From Globodera rostochiensis (Eukaryota; Nematoda; Chromadorea; Rhabditida; Heteroderidae), in the NCBI GenBank assembly GCA_018350325.1, contig JAEVLN010000003.1, forward strand, positions 1,013,985 through 1,077,984: a stretch of DNA of 64,000 nucleotides, written 5' to 3'. Numbering within the stretch: position 1 is the first letter of the stretch; each line of letters starts with the position of its first letter. The translations under genes and the position numbers were made by a program. Shown piece after piece: positions 49,501-63,285 of this stretch. The notes beneath the pieces were generated by a model that saw only the letters and a program-made list of their open reading frames with translations, searched no databases and was not told the DNA's origin.

Positions 49501-52500
49501 TGACCAGGTAAATGAATTTGGCCCGAGTTTTCTGTACATTTTACCCATCCCCTCCCCCCCCCGGATTCCCAAAAATTGGGCCAAATCGAATTTAATTGAT
49601 TCAAAACAACAAAAAATGAGTAATTTGTTGCATAAATATATTTGTAAGTGCACAGATTGTGAATATGTTGAAATATTACGCAAATCGCCGGCCCGATTCG
49701 GACGCATGTTCTGAGTACAGGTGGGGGGGGGGGGGACGGCGTTTTATGCAAATATTAATTGGGTAATTTAATATTAATTGGGTAATTTGTCTTCAATGTT
49801 CAAGCTCCGGAAGCAGTTCATATACGCCGTTGCCCTCTCCGCTGGGCCGTCTCCGTTCAATGACCAAAGTCAGCGTCCACAGCAGCACCAAACTTGGCAT
49901 TAAATGCCGGAAAATTAAAAGGGTTCTTCCCCTACAAAATTAGTCCAAAATGTTCGTTCGTTTGTTCAGATCAATTGGGGCTATAAGAATTTTCTGATCG
50001 ATCAGAGCCAGCAGAATCCGGATGGGCGAAGCTCCCCCGCCCCCCACTCACTGATCATGAAGCTCAAAACGAAGCTAACTTTTTTCCAAAGCACGAAGCC
50101 CAAAATCCCCAAAGTTTCGCAAAGCTCGGAGCCGAAGTTCCGCCCATTTCGGAGATCACTGATCAAGAACGGCAAAAAAAAGATGCCGCGCAACTCATTA
50201 AAATATTATTTCAAACGCACACTTTTTGTCTCTTTTGACCGTAATTAAATTTTTATAGGAAAAAGCCGAAATTTTGCAACTTCGCGGAGAACTCCGTTCC
50301 GCCCACCATCTTTCGTTGCTGGACGTTGAACTGAAAGAGCCAATTGGTCCGTACGTTGGTTTAAAAGAATCGAAAAAAATCCAAAATTTTTGAAATTTTA
50401 CCAAATTTAGGCAATGGTTCGTTCGGCAAAGTTTATCGGGGTGTTTATCGAGGCAAAACAGTTGCAGTCAAGCGGTACAAGGCGCGTGTTTAATTTTTGA
50501 TGATTTTTTTGATTAAATTTTCATAAAATGCCCTTAAGGTCGTCGCTTTTGGTGCAAAAACAGAGGTGGGAGGGGGGGGGGGGCTAGGCTTTCAAAACTT
50601 CAAATTTTCCATGTCTTAGGTTGACATGTTCTGTCGTGAAGTGTCCATTGTGTCTGTTTTATTTTATTTTATTTATTATAAATATAAAATATATATTTTT
50701 GTTTTACATATTAAGCTCTCATCTGAAGCATCCAAACATTGTGGCCTTTGTCGGCGCCTGCATGGACGACCCGAGCGTCCGTCAATTTTTTCAAATTTAC
50801 TTTTTGAAGTCCAAAAAAATGTGTCCAATTTTTTTGTTTTGTAGCAATTTGCCATAATTACCGAATTTGCCTCTGCCGGATCGCTCTTCTCACTGCTCCA
50901 TGTGCAGAAAAGGTTTGAAAAGAAACAAAAAATGTGTGAGCAAAAGTTTTCCAAAATTTTTTGAAAAAATAATTTTAACCAATACTTTTGATTTAAATTT
51001 TTTCCTAATTTGTAAATCAATTTTGATTCATCCCCCCAGGGTATTTGAGATGGCACTTCGGCTTAGCATCGGTGTTGACATTGCGCGAGGAATGAAATAT
51101 CTGCATGAGCTGGTCGAGCGGCCGGTCATCCACCGGGATTTGGTCGTACAAACCAAACAGAACAGCCCAAAAAATGGGTTTAAACAATTTCAGAATTCGC
51201 ATAACATTTTGCTGCACAACAGCGGGCGGGCGGTGGTCGCCGACTTCGGCGAGTCGCGCTTTGCGGGTTCGCATGACAAACGGGAGGACAACATGACCAA
51301 GCAGCCCGGGGTGCCAATAAAAAACATTAAAACATTTTTGGCACTCACTTTTTGAAGAACCTCCGTTGGATGGCACCGGAAGTGTTCACACAAAGTTGTC
51401 GCTACGACCACAAGGTGAACACGAACAATTCATTATTTTTATTCAAAATTGCAGCCGAAATCAATTTTTTTAAAATTTTAAATGTAAAATTGCGGGAAAA
51501 TTTTAATAAAGGTATAATAAATAACATAGTAATTTATTAGAATTTAATTTAATAGTTTCTAATTTTTGAAGATCCAATAGTCTTTTTTAAATTGCACAAA
51601 TTAATTATTTAAATACATTAATTTCTTTGATTAAATGTAAATATTTTGTGGAGGTGGACGTGTTCAGCTACGCGTTAGTTTTGTGGGAAATCCACGCGGC
51701 CGAATTGCCCTTCTCGCAGCTGAAGCCCGCAGCGGCGGCTGCCAAAATGGCTTATGAACGAAGTAAATAAAAAGGGAAAGAAATTTAAAAAAAAATTGAA
51801 AAAATTAAAACTCTGAAAATGAAAAAAACCCAGGATTGATTCTAGTATAATAATAATAATAACAATATCAAATTCAATAAAATCGGAGAAAATATTAACG
51901 AAAATAAAAGTTTTCTGAGTTTTTTGTACTTTAAAAGCTTAAGCGTTTTTTAGATCGGCCACAACTTCCGACCGAAGCGACTGCCCAATTTCCACGTCAC
52001 ATCATTCAAACTTTGAGCAACGCCTGGCACCACGGTAAATTGGGTTATTTTGATAAAAGCATATTTAAATTTCAGCACACTTTTTTTGCCTAATGTTCAA
52101 ATTTTGCTTAAATTTTGGATCCAATTGCGCGGCCCGAATTCTCGCAAATACTTCACGATCTGGAGAAGCACATTGCAGCCGACGAGTTGAAGCAGTTCAG
52201 CAACATCGGCGCCTGTCCCCTCCTCACATCGTCTGTGGATTCCACTGAGTCGGCCACAATTCTGCGTGAAGAGTCCGAGGACAACGCGGACACGACGGAG
52301 GAGGCTGAAGTGCGTTTTGTGAGCTTCAGCAAAATTCTTTGAGGCTTCATCGACTCGATTTTCGGACTGTTTCGTAGAGTAGCGCTAATTACCCTATTAG
52401 AGTTTGGGTATTTTTCAATTAGAAGAGTTCCTTCTCGTCTCCAGGCGACTGACGAGCAGCACTTAAGCCGCAGCGGGGTCAACACCGTCTCCCAGCTGAA

Positions 52501-53150
52501 AGACCGTTGGGAACAGATGAGCGTAGGGGACTCGGCAGGTACATCAAAAACTTCAATTTTTCTGTTTTAAAAGTTTCGAAAACTTTCAATTACTATAAAC
52601 ACCCCACCGGTCGTCCTGCATAGGCATCCAGACGCAGAAGGGCGCGGTGTTGTCATCGTCGCCCGCGGCGCCGCCGTCCTCCGCTCTGGAGAAGCTGAAG
52701 CAACGCGTTGACCAGCACGGCTACGTGTCGCAGTCGGCGCGTGCCATCGCGGCCGCCAAGGGAGCCACGCAGCTGCGCGACTCGTTCGCGATGGCGCGAC
52801 GCGCCGCCAACGTTGCCCAACGGCAAAGTGCACTCATTCGCAAAGCCGCTGAAAATGTTGCCGTAGACGTGAGCGGAACTGCAGCGGATTCTTCAACATT
52901 GATGAGCACCACGGAACTCTCGGCTGATGAACTAAAGGTTGCTGCTGTTGTCCCACCGTCAAGTTCGAGCAGTGCAGACAACGACAACAACAACAACAGC
53001 ACGGGGCAACAGCTAAACAACAGCAAAAATGTTGCAGTGACAACATTAAAGAAGAAAAAAACGATGCATTTGGTGACCGCTAAGGGAGGCAGTGCCGAAG
53101 AAACACCGGCCGCCGAGACGAAAAACAACAAAATTTGTGACAAAAATTGA
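46598..53150 (+). CDS. TNNI3K-type ankyrin-repeat protein kinase
   Basis: Thirty exons, all closing in phase, give 1,082 residues: 46598-46637, 46781-46889, 47083-47203, 47405-47730, 47776-47890, 47952-48017, 48057-48098, 48195-48359, 48611-48694, 48738-48824, 48878-48914, 48977-49093, 49288-49373, 49415-49507, 49656-49720, 49805-49868, 50259-50346, 50411-50487, 50539-50565, 50620-50651, 50716-50776, 50845-50912, 51040-51142, 51194-51310, 51358-51414, 51654-51762, 51954-52034, 52119-52309, 52445-52538 and 52624-53150. The start MGNYKSRP is identical to vertebrate TNNI3K. About nine ankyrin repeats follow, then [17 protein letters not shown]. The kinase has [36 protein letters not shown] and WMAPEVF. 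The Ser/Thr/Asn-rich tail of about 300 residues is longer than in vertebrates. Introns 10 and 11 have GC donors; intron 27 appears to end in GG. A hAT-like element sits in intron 8. Confidence 0.93.
48411..48557. mobile_element. hAT-like MITE in TNNI3K intron 8
   Basis: Inverted termini TAGGGATGTTCGAGA and TCTCGAACATCCCTA enclose 147 bp of GAGACTTGAGACCGA-like repeats. A perfect 8-bp target-site duplication, ACAGTTAT, flanks it (48,403-48,410 and 48,558-48,565). Confidence 0.92.
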
Positions 53151-53667
53151 TTGGTTTTTTTATTTTTTGTTTTTTATTATTTTTGAAATTCATATTAAAA
53201 AATGCTTATGTTAAATTGGATGCTTGAAGTATTCTAAAAATTTAGACAGAATTCAACCAAAAGAAACATTTGATGAAAAGAAGTCAAATTTTTTTTTTTT
53301 TTTAAATTAACACAAATTGCTGGCATCCATTTGCAAAATTTTTTCTATCATCTTTTCTTTATCTTGACTAAATAGGCCGGGACCGGGATTTTTGGGAAAA
53401 TCGGGACCGGGATTGACCGGGACCGTGAAAGCCGGGATCAGAATTTTGACTTACAAACCGGGATCGAGATAAACCGGGAATTTCCCGACCGATCCCGGTC
53501 AGGAAATCAAAAACAAACTTTGCAATATTTTAAAATGTGGCGATCTGTTCACCCAATTTCAAATCGAAGTCAAATAAGACCAGCCAAAAATTGATATAAG
53601 GACCAAAATGTAGAGTGAACATTTTCATTCTTCATAAATAAAACTCTCTCTGTTTGTAACCAAAAGA
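53151..53667. other. Spacer after the kinase gene with a degenerate CCGGGATCGGG element
   Basis: Between about 53,373 and 53,505, GGCCGGGACCGGGATT on the left faces CCGATCCCGGTC on the right. The interior repeats GGGACCGGGATT and GGGATC. It resembles the 55.8-kb element. No clear target-site duplication and no gene. Confidence 0.55.
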
Positions 53668-55088
53668 ATGTCTGACCATCCTCGAGAGGCGCAACGACAT
53701 CTTGAGGAATTGGAAGAACTGTGAGCGATAATCCTTTATTATTTAATAACAAAAAGTCAATAAATTTCAGTAATATTTGTGATGACATTTGGCTGGACAC
53801 TTTGGCGTTGATTGGACTTGTCGAAGTCGGCACGAAGTTCGCGCTGATCAGTGCCCGTTTCGATGCCATCGTGGCCATTCACTTACGGCATAGAAAGTGG
53901 ACAATCGGGACGCTTTACATTCAAAGAGCGAGAAGCGGCACTGGAGCAGAAATTATCATACAGGACGACGACACCAGCTGCAAATACCTGCCGATCGCGA
54001 ACACTCCGCTTCCACCCAATGTCGTTGGGTTCGATTCAATCTACGTTTGGTCAGTTTTTTTCTTGATTTCAAAATATTCAAATGCATGTACCGATCCCAT
54101 ATTTTAGTTACATTGATCGCGAAGTCCTCACTTTCCTTCGTCACATTCGCCGTATCATCAGCTCGAACATCGCTCTGCAGTTTTCCATTCGTGCCACAGA
54201 ACAACGATGCTGGGACATTATGGCACAGGAGATTTGGCCTCTGATGGCTAATGGCATCAGAGCACTGATGGACATGAGGAAAAGCGACTTTGTTCTGCTG
54301 CACAAACACATCTCTCCGACCGTCCTCACCGACTGCGTGAACCTCCGACGAATCTTCTCACATTATCTTCCCAATGCCACGCTCAATGACCAACGGCCTG
54401 GCCAAGACCAGTACACATGGCTTCAGACTCCCCGTGACGATGGCCTCCCGAAAGTGTTGTCATTCTACAAGTGGAGAAAAGGGTGGCAACAACTCACGGA
54501 GCAACTGAAACGGGTGGGTTGGCCTTTCAATGCATTTCTCACCAATTTTTTAATTAATTTAGAATTTCTTCAACGTTAACACCATTCCGGTCAACTTCCT
54601 CGTCTATTCTTGTGTGCCGAATGGTCGTATTTTCTTATTCGACGTGGTGAATGATCGAACCCGAGAGCGAATGGCACAGTCATCGCGCGCGGGAAATACA
54701 ATGTTCTGGCACATTCACACCAACAATGCCGTGTTGTGGCGCTGTCCAGCAGTTCGGTTTGAGTTTAACCCGAACTAACGTCGCCGTGGGAGGAGGAGGC
54801 AAATGAACTGAAGAACTTCGTCTACATTACCCTTCGAGATCCGGACATTGGGTTAGTGGATGACGATCACTTTATTCAATTCTTATTAAGGGTTAATTAG
54901 ACATTGGGTTAGTGGATGATCGATCACTTTATTCAATTCTTATTAAGTGTTAATTAGAACATTGGGTTGGTGGATGATCGATCCTTTTTTCAATTCTTAT
55001 TAAGGGTTAATTAGACATTGGGTTAGTGGATGATCGATCACTTTATTCAATTTTTATAATTGTTAATTATTTCAGGCCGTCATTGTAA
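53668..55088 (+). pseudogene. F-box-like cyst-nematode family gene with apparent 3' frameshift
   Basis: Exons 53668-53720, 53771-54049, 54108-54513 and 54563-54778 form a continuous frame of 317 codons. The N-terminal part (DDIWLDTLALIGLVEVG, ISARFDAIVAIHL, KWTIGTLYIQRA) resembles the F-box-like domain of a large family in Globodera and Heterodera. F-box proteins recruit substrates to SCF ubiquitin ligases; no partner is evident here. The frame stops at 54,776-54,778, but the next frame immediately continues with SPWEEEANELKNFVYITL-like sequence to 54,851. There a donor joins in phase to 55076-55088 and a natural stop. A one-base length change in the CCC run at 54,769-54,771 would explain this. 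So the locus is either a recent pseudogene, a truncated protein or a sequence error. The intact part is clearly coding. Confidence 0.6.
54843..55073. repeat. Tandem repeat duplicating an exon-intron border
   Basis: Four copies of a 56-60 bp unit, GACATTGGGTTAGTGGATGA followed by TCGATCACTTTATTCAATTC and TTATTAAGGGTTAATTA. The first few bases of each unit equal the end of the F-box gene exon and its donor (GACATTGG|GTTAGT), so each copy carries another candidate donor. Confidence 0.9.
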
Positions 55089-55600
55089 GCCGAGCAGTCC
55101 AGCAGATGAGGCGGTGGGAGACGACAACTTCAACCCGAAAATAAATTTATTGGTCCTTAAATGGAGTAGCCAGCCTTAATCTGTTCAGTTGATGTAACAT
55201 CATATTATATGTCCCCAAACTATTCCTATTTGATGTAACCGTATAATGTATGTATCTACTCTCTTTTTATTTCAAATTGTGTACATAATTACTTCATAAA
55301 TACATAAAAAAATCGTTCAGGCAAAAATTAGATTTTGGGGTAGAGCTGGAGCCCCAGCATTTTTTACAAAAAGAAATTTGAGACGTAGGACCCGGACTTG
55401 ACCTCCAATTTCAAACCTCCGATCCGAACGGCTTAACCTTACGGTTGATGTAAATGCTTTTTTCATTTTCCCGAACGACGAATAGCCGCTCAATGGCTCG
55501 TGGACACGGCGAGTTTATGTAAATACCAAAAAATGCGAAATGTTTTTGGTTTTTGTGCAACAAATAAAGTGAGAGGAGAATTTTGCGTGAAAATGTCCAA

Positions 55601-57206
55601 TTAATTTGCGTTTCTCTTAATTTCTTTACCAAATTTATTTGCCCATCTTTCGATAGTCTTCCACTTTATGTTCAACATTTTTGCAATTTGATCGCCCTTA
55701 AACGCCGGATTGTTTCTTCCAATTTCCATAAATCGCTCCACCAATTCCTCTCTTTGCTTATCCGTTCGCTTGGCTAAATATCGGAAAGGGTTTTTTTTAA
55801 ATTAAAACAATTTTATTTGTTAAAATTAGAGTTGACCGGGATCGGGATTTTTGGCAAAAACCGGGATCGGGATTGATCGGGATCGTGAAAGCCGGGATTG
55901 GGATTTCTTTTTGGCAAAAACCGGGATCGTGAAAGCCGGGATCGGGATTTTGGCAAAAACCGGGATCGGGATTGATCGGGATCGTGAAAGCCGGGATTGG
56001 GATTTCTTTTTGGCAAAAACCGGGATCGGGATTGACCGGAACGTGAAAGCCGGGATCGGGATCAGCATGTTGAACCGGGATCGGGATTACGACTTTTCAA
56101 AAACCGGGATAATCCGGCCGATCTCGACCAAGATCCCGATCTCGACCAAGATCCCGATCTCGACCAAGATCCCGATCTCGACCAAGATCCCGATCCCGGC
56201 CAACTCTAGTTAAAATATGTAAATAAAAAAGCCGACTTATGCCGAGTTCATTTTTCCATTTTAAAATTGTGTCGAGCGTTTGGCCAACTTCCGACGCAAC
56301 AGAATGGTCAATTTTGGCGCTTTTACTTTTGCCTTTGCTTTCGTCCAAATACTTTTTCCTCAATTTATAAAATTTGGCGAGACTTTTGAGTTTATCTTTC
56401 TTTGAATGGCAATTGTTTTCGTTTTCTTTGCTGTTCTGCTTGCCGGGCACGTCGGAGTTTTCGTCAATGCAACTCTCCATGGTTGGCTCGTCGTCGTCGT
56501 CATCAATTAGAATAATTTCAGGCTGACCTCCTTCATTATCATCATCGTCAGGCTGGTCACCCTCATCATCATCGACATCAATCATCACAATTTCAGGCTG
56601 GCCACATTTGGTGAACGCTTGTGCACCCATTTGATCAGATTGCCGATCAACTACACTGCCGACCATTAGCTTTTTTGCCGTTGGATCGGTCAAAAATGGC
56701 TGATCTTCAATGTGATCTTTTTTTGAGGGGTCCGACATCGTCTCGCGCATCATTTGGTCAAAAGGGTGTTCAATGTCCGTGCCAATGTCATTCAAATACA
56801 AATTGCCACTGTCCGATGTTTGAACATATTTAGTTTTGGCCAAAAATGGCTGATCATCAATGTGATCTTTTTTTGAGGGGCCCGGCATCGACTCGCGCAT
56901 CGTTTGGTCAAAAGGGTGTTCAATGTCCGTGCCAATGTCATTCAAATAATTGCCACTGTCCGATGTTGGAACAAATTTTGTTGGGTCATTTTGCTGAAAC
57001 GCATTTTCGGCATCAGCAGAAGCATTGGGCGGCTGGGCGAATACATTTTCAATTAAAGCGATATCCTCCTCAGTCAATCCATCAAAAAGATTGCCGATCG
57101 CTTCTCCGTTTCGTTCATTTTGGTCATTAAAATCCATCGCAAAAACCGGCAGCAAAAAAACGGTCACAAATAACGGCACAATTTTAATTGTCCTGAAAAT
57201 AGGCAT
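55601..57206 (-). CDS. Secreted acidic protein with C-terminal helix-turn-helix-like domain; candidate effector
   Basis: Two minus-strand exons, 57206-56237 and 55773-55601, join in phase to give 380 residues; a GC donor at 56,243 would also be in phase. The start MPIFRTIKIVPLFVTVFLLP is a good signal peptide ending near VFAMDF. Two long internal repeats of about 50 residues share TSDSGN-YLNDIGTDIEHPFDQ and PSKKDHI-DQPFL. Two GQPEI-DDDDE acidic modules follow, then a Lys-rich segment. The last exon encodes a basic domain (KGDQIAKMLNIKWKTIERWA) that looks like a homeodomain-like helix-turn-helix. A signal peptide plus DNA-binding-like tail fits a secreted effector, but no known effector family was recognised. 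A longer N-terminus from 57,278 would mask the signal peptide. TTTTCAG at 57,195-57,201 could be an acceptor instead. The only intron contains a hAT-like element. Confidence 0.7.
55827..56208. mobile_element. hAT-like MITE in the intron of the secreted-protein gene
   Basis: Inverted termini TAGAGTTGACCGGGATCGGG and CCCGATCCCGGCCAACTCTA enclose 382 bp of GGGATCGTGAAAGCCGGGAT-type repeats. A perfect 8-bp target-site duplication, GTTAAAAT, flanks it (55,819-55,826 and 56,209-56,216). It extends the upstream exon's open frame with an RDRDLG repeat, which is not real protein. Confidence 0.93.
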
Positions 57207-57590
57207 ATCGAAGAATTTTTGTTTTAGTCTAATGGTAATAGGCCCTTCTTTATGCCACTCTTTTTTATGCAAAGGCATTCATTTCATTAAAAAATAGTCG
57301 ATGAATTGATTTATTTTGATCAATTTTATTTCCTTCACTATTGAAATTATATTTATGTAAATATATAATAAAAATATTCAAATAATTAATTAACCAGGGC
57401 TCCCGCCCTAAAATCCACGAGAAATTGAGGCAGAAATGAAATTCGCTTTCCGGTCTTTACATACTGGCGCTAAAAATGACTCATTTCAAATAAAACATTT
57501 AAATTTATTCTCCATAACTATTTATTTATTCACTTACATATTATTTCTGCAAAAATAAATGAAAAATTTGGCAAAAAGTTTAATTTGTTT
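57207..57590. other. AT-rich spacer upstream of the secreted-protein gene
   Basis: This 384-bp spacer would hold the promoter of the minus-strand gene. One ATGCCA hexamer (57,252-57,257) lies 46-51 nt upstream of the chosen start, reversed relative to the gene. ATGCCA is the core of the DOG box reported for dorsal-gland effectors in Globodera, but one copy may be chance. Confidence 0.3.
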
Positions 57591-59764
<2,174 letters not shown>

Positions 59765-62690
59765 TTTGAGTGAACTTCAATTTGGCAAAACTAAAATAAA
59801 AATAAAAATTTACAATCGGCGCCTGCCCCTCTGATGTTCTTTAGACAACACATAAAAATTCAGTCATTCTCTCCCAGGTAAAATTGTTTTAAATTAGGGT
59901 TGGGTAGTCGGGGACGAGGTCGGAGTTGTCGGGGCTGAACTATTGGGGGTTCGGGGTCGGGGAATGACCAAAATTGTCGGGGTTCGGGCTTTTTCGGGGT
60001 CGGGGTGCCAACCCTTTTTAAATCACAACCGTTTTTTGCATACACCGGCCCAGAAATAATAATGAAATGGCCAAAAGTGATTGGTGTTGGGTGAGGAGTT
60101 GCTGACAAATGGAGTGAATAATAGCGCCGTTGTCGCTGACAATGGGCGCAGCCAATGGACGAAGGGGTGGGACGACCCCCAAGGGGCCATTTACCGCCGG
60201 TGGGACAGACAGTTAGAGACAACAGACCCCTAGGAAAGGAATGGATGCATGAGAAACGAGAGAGTACAGTTAGAGAACGTGTGCAGGCAGAGAGAGCTGC
60301 AGGGCATAAAACAGAGAGAGAGAGAGGTTAGAGAAACGAGAGTATATGAAAGAGAGGGGAGAGGGGAGAGGGGGGGGGGGGGGGGACTGGTTCTTAACGG
60401 TAGAACCTTTCTTCAACTGCTGATGCTTGTGGATGACTCTAATCGCCGTCTTCCGGAAAATAAATATTCTGCTGCGCTAAGACTGGCTGACTGATCCATC
60501 CCAACTTACAGCGATTGATTGGAATCTTCCGCTTAACAAAACTGCTGTGGGGTCACAATGTGTACAGTAAGTGGGTAATTAGACTGATCACATTATTGAC
60601 ATTAGGTAATTAATTAGCTGATACGCCGATCAATTTGTATATCCAACCGGTCACCGAAACTGTTCCGACTGATCGCCCCGAATATAAATCGGTTGAAATC
60701 TTCCGGAAAGACAGCGATCACAAGTTAAACAAAAACTGATCGTCTGCCTATACCTTTCGGTATCACATCATCCATCAACCTTCTATACCGAAAGAAGAGA
60801 CCCTCCACGGGGTGTTGATGATGAGGGGAGGGGGGGGGGGGGGGATGAACGCACTTTCCGGTGTCTGTCCGTGATCATCTACGGTCGGTTGTGAAGGAGT
60901 GCTGCTCCCCCTTCTGCCCATAATTGCTCTCCATCTCCATCTCCATCATCATCATCTTCCACTTGCGCCTCCCCCCCCCCCCATCTTCTTAAGGACGTCG
61001 TCCCATTCCCAAGCAATTCTCAATTCTTCCCCCCCCCTCCGTCCTCCCCTCCCCCGAAGGAATGAATGGCAGGAAATAGAAGCAGCAGCAGCACAGCACT
61101 GTTTGCATGGATGGGCCGCCCGCCACCCTCCCAAGGTCACCCGGTCCTCTAGCCTAACTGGAGAAGGGGAGCGCCGGAAGGGCGAACTTTCGTCCCGCTG
61201 GAGCACCCCCCCCCCCCCGCCCTTTCACCGCCGCCACTGCGCGAGGCGAAAATTGGGCAAAGTGCGCTACTCTTCCGCTAATGGATGGGCCGGGCAGGAA
61301 ACGGTATCGCCGCCTTCCCCCGGGGGGATGGGACTCGGGCCCCAAAATGCGATAATAAAATGGCAATTTGGGGATTTTTTTAAAATATATAAATATGTAT
61401 TGAAAACATATTTTAGTCTCGCACGAAAAGTATAACAGCATAATTTGGGACAGAGCCAAAATTGGAATTTTTAAAATTAAAATTATTAAAGTAAAATACG
61501 GTACAGTAACACTATTTTCTGTTAAACATCGTTTTGGCAGACACAATACGGTCTGGCGTTAGAAAGAAGTACCAAAATATCACTCATAGTGTTTGGGAAT
61601 GTACAAAAAACCATACGGTGCATGCACAAAATACAGTACACTCTTTACAGTAAATTTGGTTGTGGCAACAAATACAGTACCATTTGGTGGGGCGTATCAA
61701 TGCAATGTCAGCAGTTGGGTTGGGTCTGTTTGGGTTTCGCTTCTTTTATACTGAGTTGCCCACCGACAGGCGCAAGTGCCAGCCGTCGGGTGGCAGATCA
61801 GTGTGAGCATAATAACAGCAAATTGACACTTAATGAGCTGCTTTGACTGAGTGTGATTTGCGCGTGTGCCCCCGCGCAATAAAATGCGTCCCCGGAGGCG
61901 CCACAGCGGCGCCAGTCAGGCGATTGGCGGGGATCCGGCACAACAGAGGCTTTTCCGGGAAAGAGTGCTGCTGCTGCTAATCATTGTTCGGGTCCAGAAA
62001 ATGACTAATTTTCTTGTTATTTTCCATTAAACGAAGATCGAAATATGTGAATAGAAAAGGGGGAGGAGTGTTTGATGACCTTTCTCCCCTGGGGGGGGGG
62101 GAAGAAGGCCTTTTCGGCATCGGTCTCAAACCGGGGACATTGTGGTACAAAAATACGGCAATTTTCGTTCAAAAGTGAGAGTGACTTTTGGGAGACCTTT
62201 GAAAGGTGAAGAAGGCCCCCAGCCCCTCGAGCGATGGAGAGCGCGCCTCACACAAAAGGTTTTTTCCCTTTTTGTCCCTGGAGGGGTCGCCGACGATCGC
62301 TTTTTTTGTATTGTTCCAAACTAACCCCCGAGGGGGGGGGGAAGGAGGTCTTGGGGGACAAAAAATTAATTGGCCGGAGAGGGACGAATAATTTGTAAGG
62401 AGAGCACATTAATTTTGGCGGGAGTTGCTGGAGGGGGCACGGGGCACAAATTCCCGCAAAATACGAATTTGTTTCTCGATTTTTCATAAGAAATTCTCAT
62501 TTTACGGGAGGGGGGCAAAGAAAAAAAGCTCCGACTCCGCAAATTCGATGCAAAATTCAAAAGATTTTCATTAAAAAGAAATCTAATTAAGCAATTAAAT
62601 GGCTTTTAAACTTTGTCATCTTTTATTGATGACATAAAATTTTGAGAAAAATTGTTGCCCAAAGGCATAAAAGTTTTCAACAAATTTCAG
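59765..62690. other. Gene-poor region upstream of the OVO gene
   Basis: It contains a hAT-like element (59,895-60,015), GA-rich repeats (60,250-60,375), poly-G at 60,370 and 60,830, poly-C at 60,970 and 61,208, and GC-rich low-complexity frames at 60,900-61,440. TACGGTACAGTA-type repeats occur near 61,495-61,680. No exon chain was recognised. The first part is probably OVO regulatory DNA. Confidence 0.45.
59895..60015. mobile_element. hAT-like MITE upstream of the OVO gene
   Basis: Inverted termini TAGGGTTGG and CCAACCCT enclose 121 bp of GTCGGGG/TTCGGGG repeats. A perfect 8-bp target-site duplication, TTTTAAAT, flanks it (59,887-59,894 and 60,016-60,023). Confidence 0.85.
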
Positions 62691-62891
62691 GTTTATTCCC
62701 AAGATTACCCAGCTTTTGTCAACCATTACATCAAATTCTACGGACTGCTCGCGCAACAACGGCGACAATTACCCCTCGGGGGAATAAATCCTTCTAAGGG
62801 CGTGCAAAATCGACAGAGCAGTCAAAATTTTGTTGGCCTCAATAAAATTCAAATTAAAAATGGCAATATTAAAAAAAACAAAATATATTAA
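62691..62891 (+). CDS. Possible exon of an unrecognised gene
   Basis: After an acceptor (CAAATTTCAG) the frame reads VYSQDYPAFVNHYIKFYGLL and continues with QQRRQLPLGG and Gln/Asn-rich sequence. The first 30 codons have coding-like composition in an AT-rich setting. The 3' part becomes Lys/Asn/Ile-rich and is probably intronic or UTR. No upstream exon or family was recognised. Confidence 0.35.
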   Translation, partial: VYSQDYPAFVNHYIKFYGLLAQQRRQLPLGGINPSKGVQNRQSSQNFVGLNKIQIKNGNIKKNKIY

Positions 62892-62921
62892 AGTCAGCAA
62901 ATAAAATGATTTAGAAATTAT

Positions 62922-63117
62922 CAGGGATGCTACTTTTAGGCAAATGCCTATTTTTTGCGAACTTGGCACAGCGAGTTAAGCACGAAAAACATGTTTTTAG
63001 CTTTATTTGGAGCTTCTAGAGTGGACTTTATAATGCCTATTTATGCCTATTTCGACATTTTTGTGCCTATTTAGGCGCCTATTTTGCAAATTTTCGTGCC
63101 TAAAAGTAGCATCCCTG
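62922..63117. mobile_element. hAT-like MITE, GCCTATTTAGGCGCC family
   Basis: Inverted termini CAGGGATGCTACTTTTAGGC and GCCTAAAAGTAGCATCCCTG enclose 196 bp containing GTGCCTATTTAGGCGCCTAT. Flanking 8-mers GAAATTAT and ATAATTAT match at six of eight positions. It is the better preserved relative of the 1,855-2,003 copy. Confidence 0.85.
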
Positions 63118-63285
63118 ATAATTATGGCGCGGATTTTAGGAACTAAAAATATATTAAAACGAAAATTGATAACAAAAAAATGATAAATAAAAAAAGAAGT
63201 AAAACTTACAAAACATTTAATTTGAATCTCTTAAAAATGCAAAAAAAAAATGCAAAAAATATTTTGTTTAAAAACATTTACAGTT

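Noticed and set aside
55827..56236. RDRDLG repeat tail on the secreted protein
   Set aside because: It is translation of the hAT-like element in the intron; the true last exon lies beyond it.
60899..61435. 178-codon Pro-rich plus-strand frame
   Set aside because: Composition is driven by poly-C and CTCC repeats; no domain, and the opposite strand is also open.
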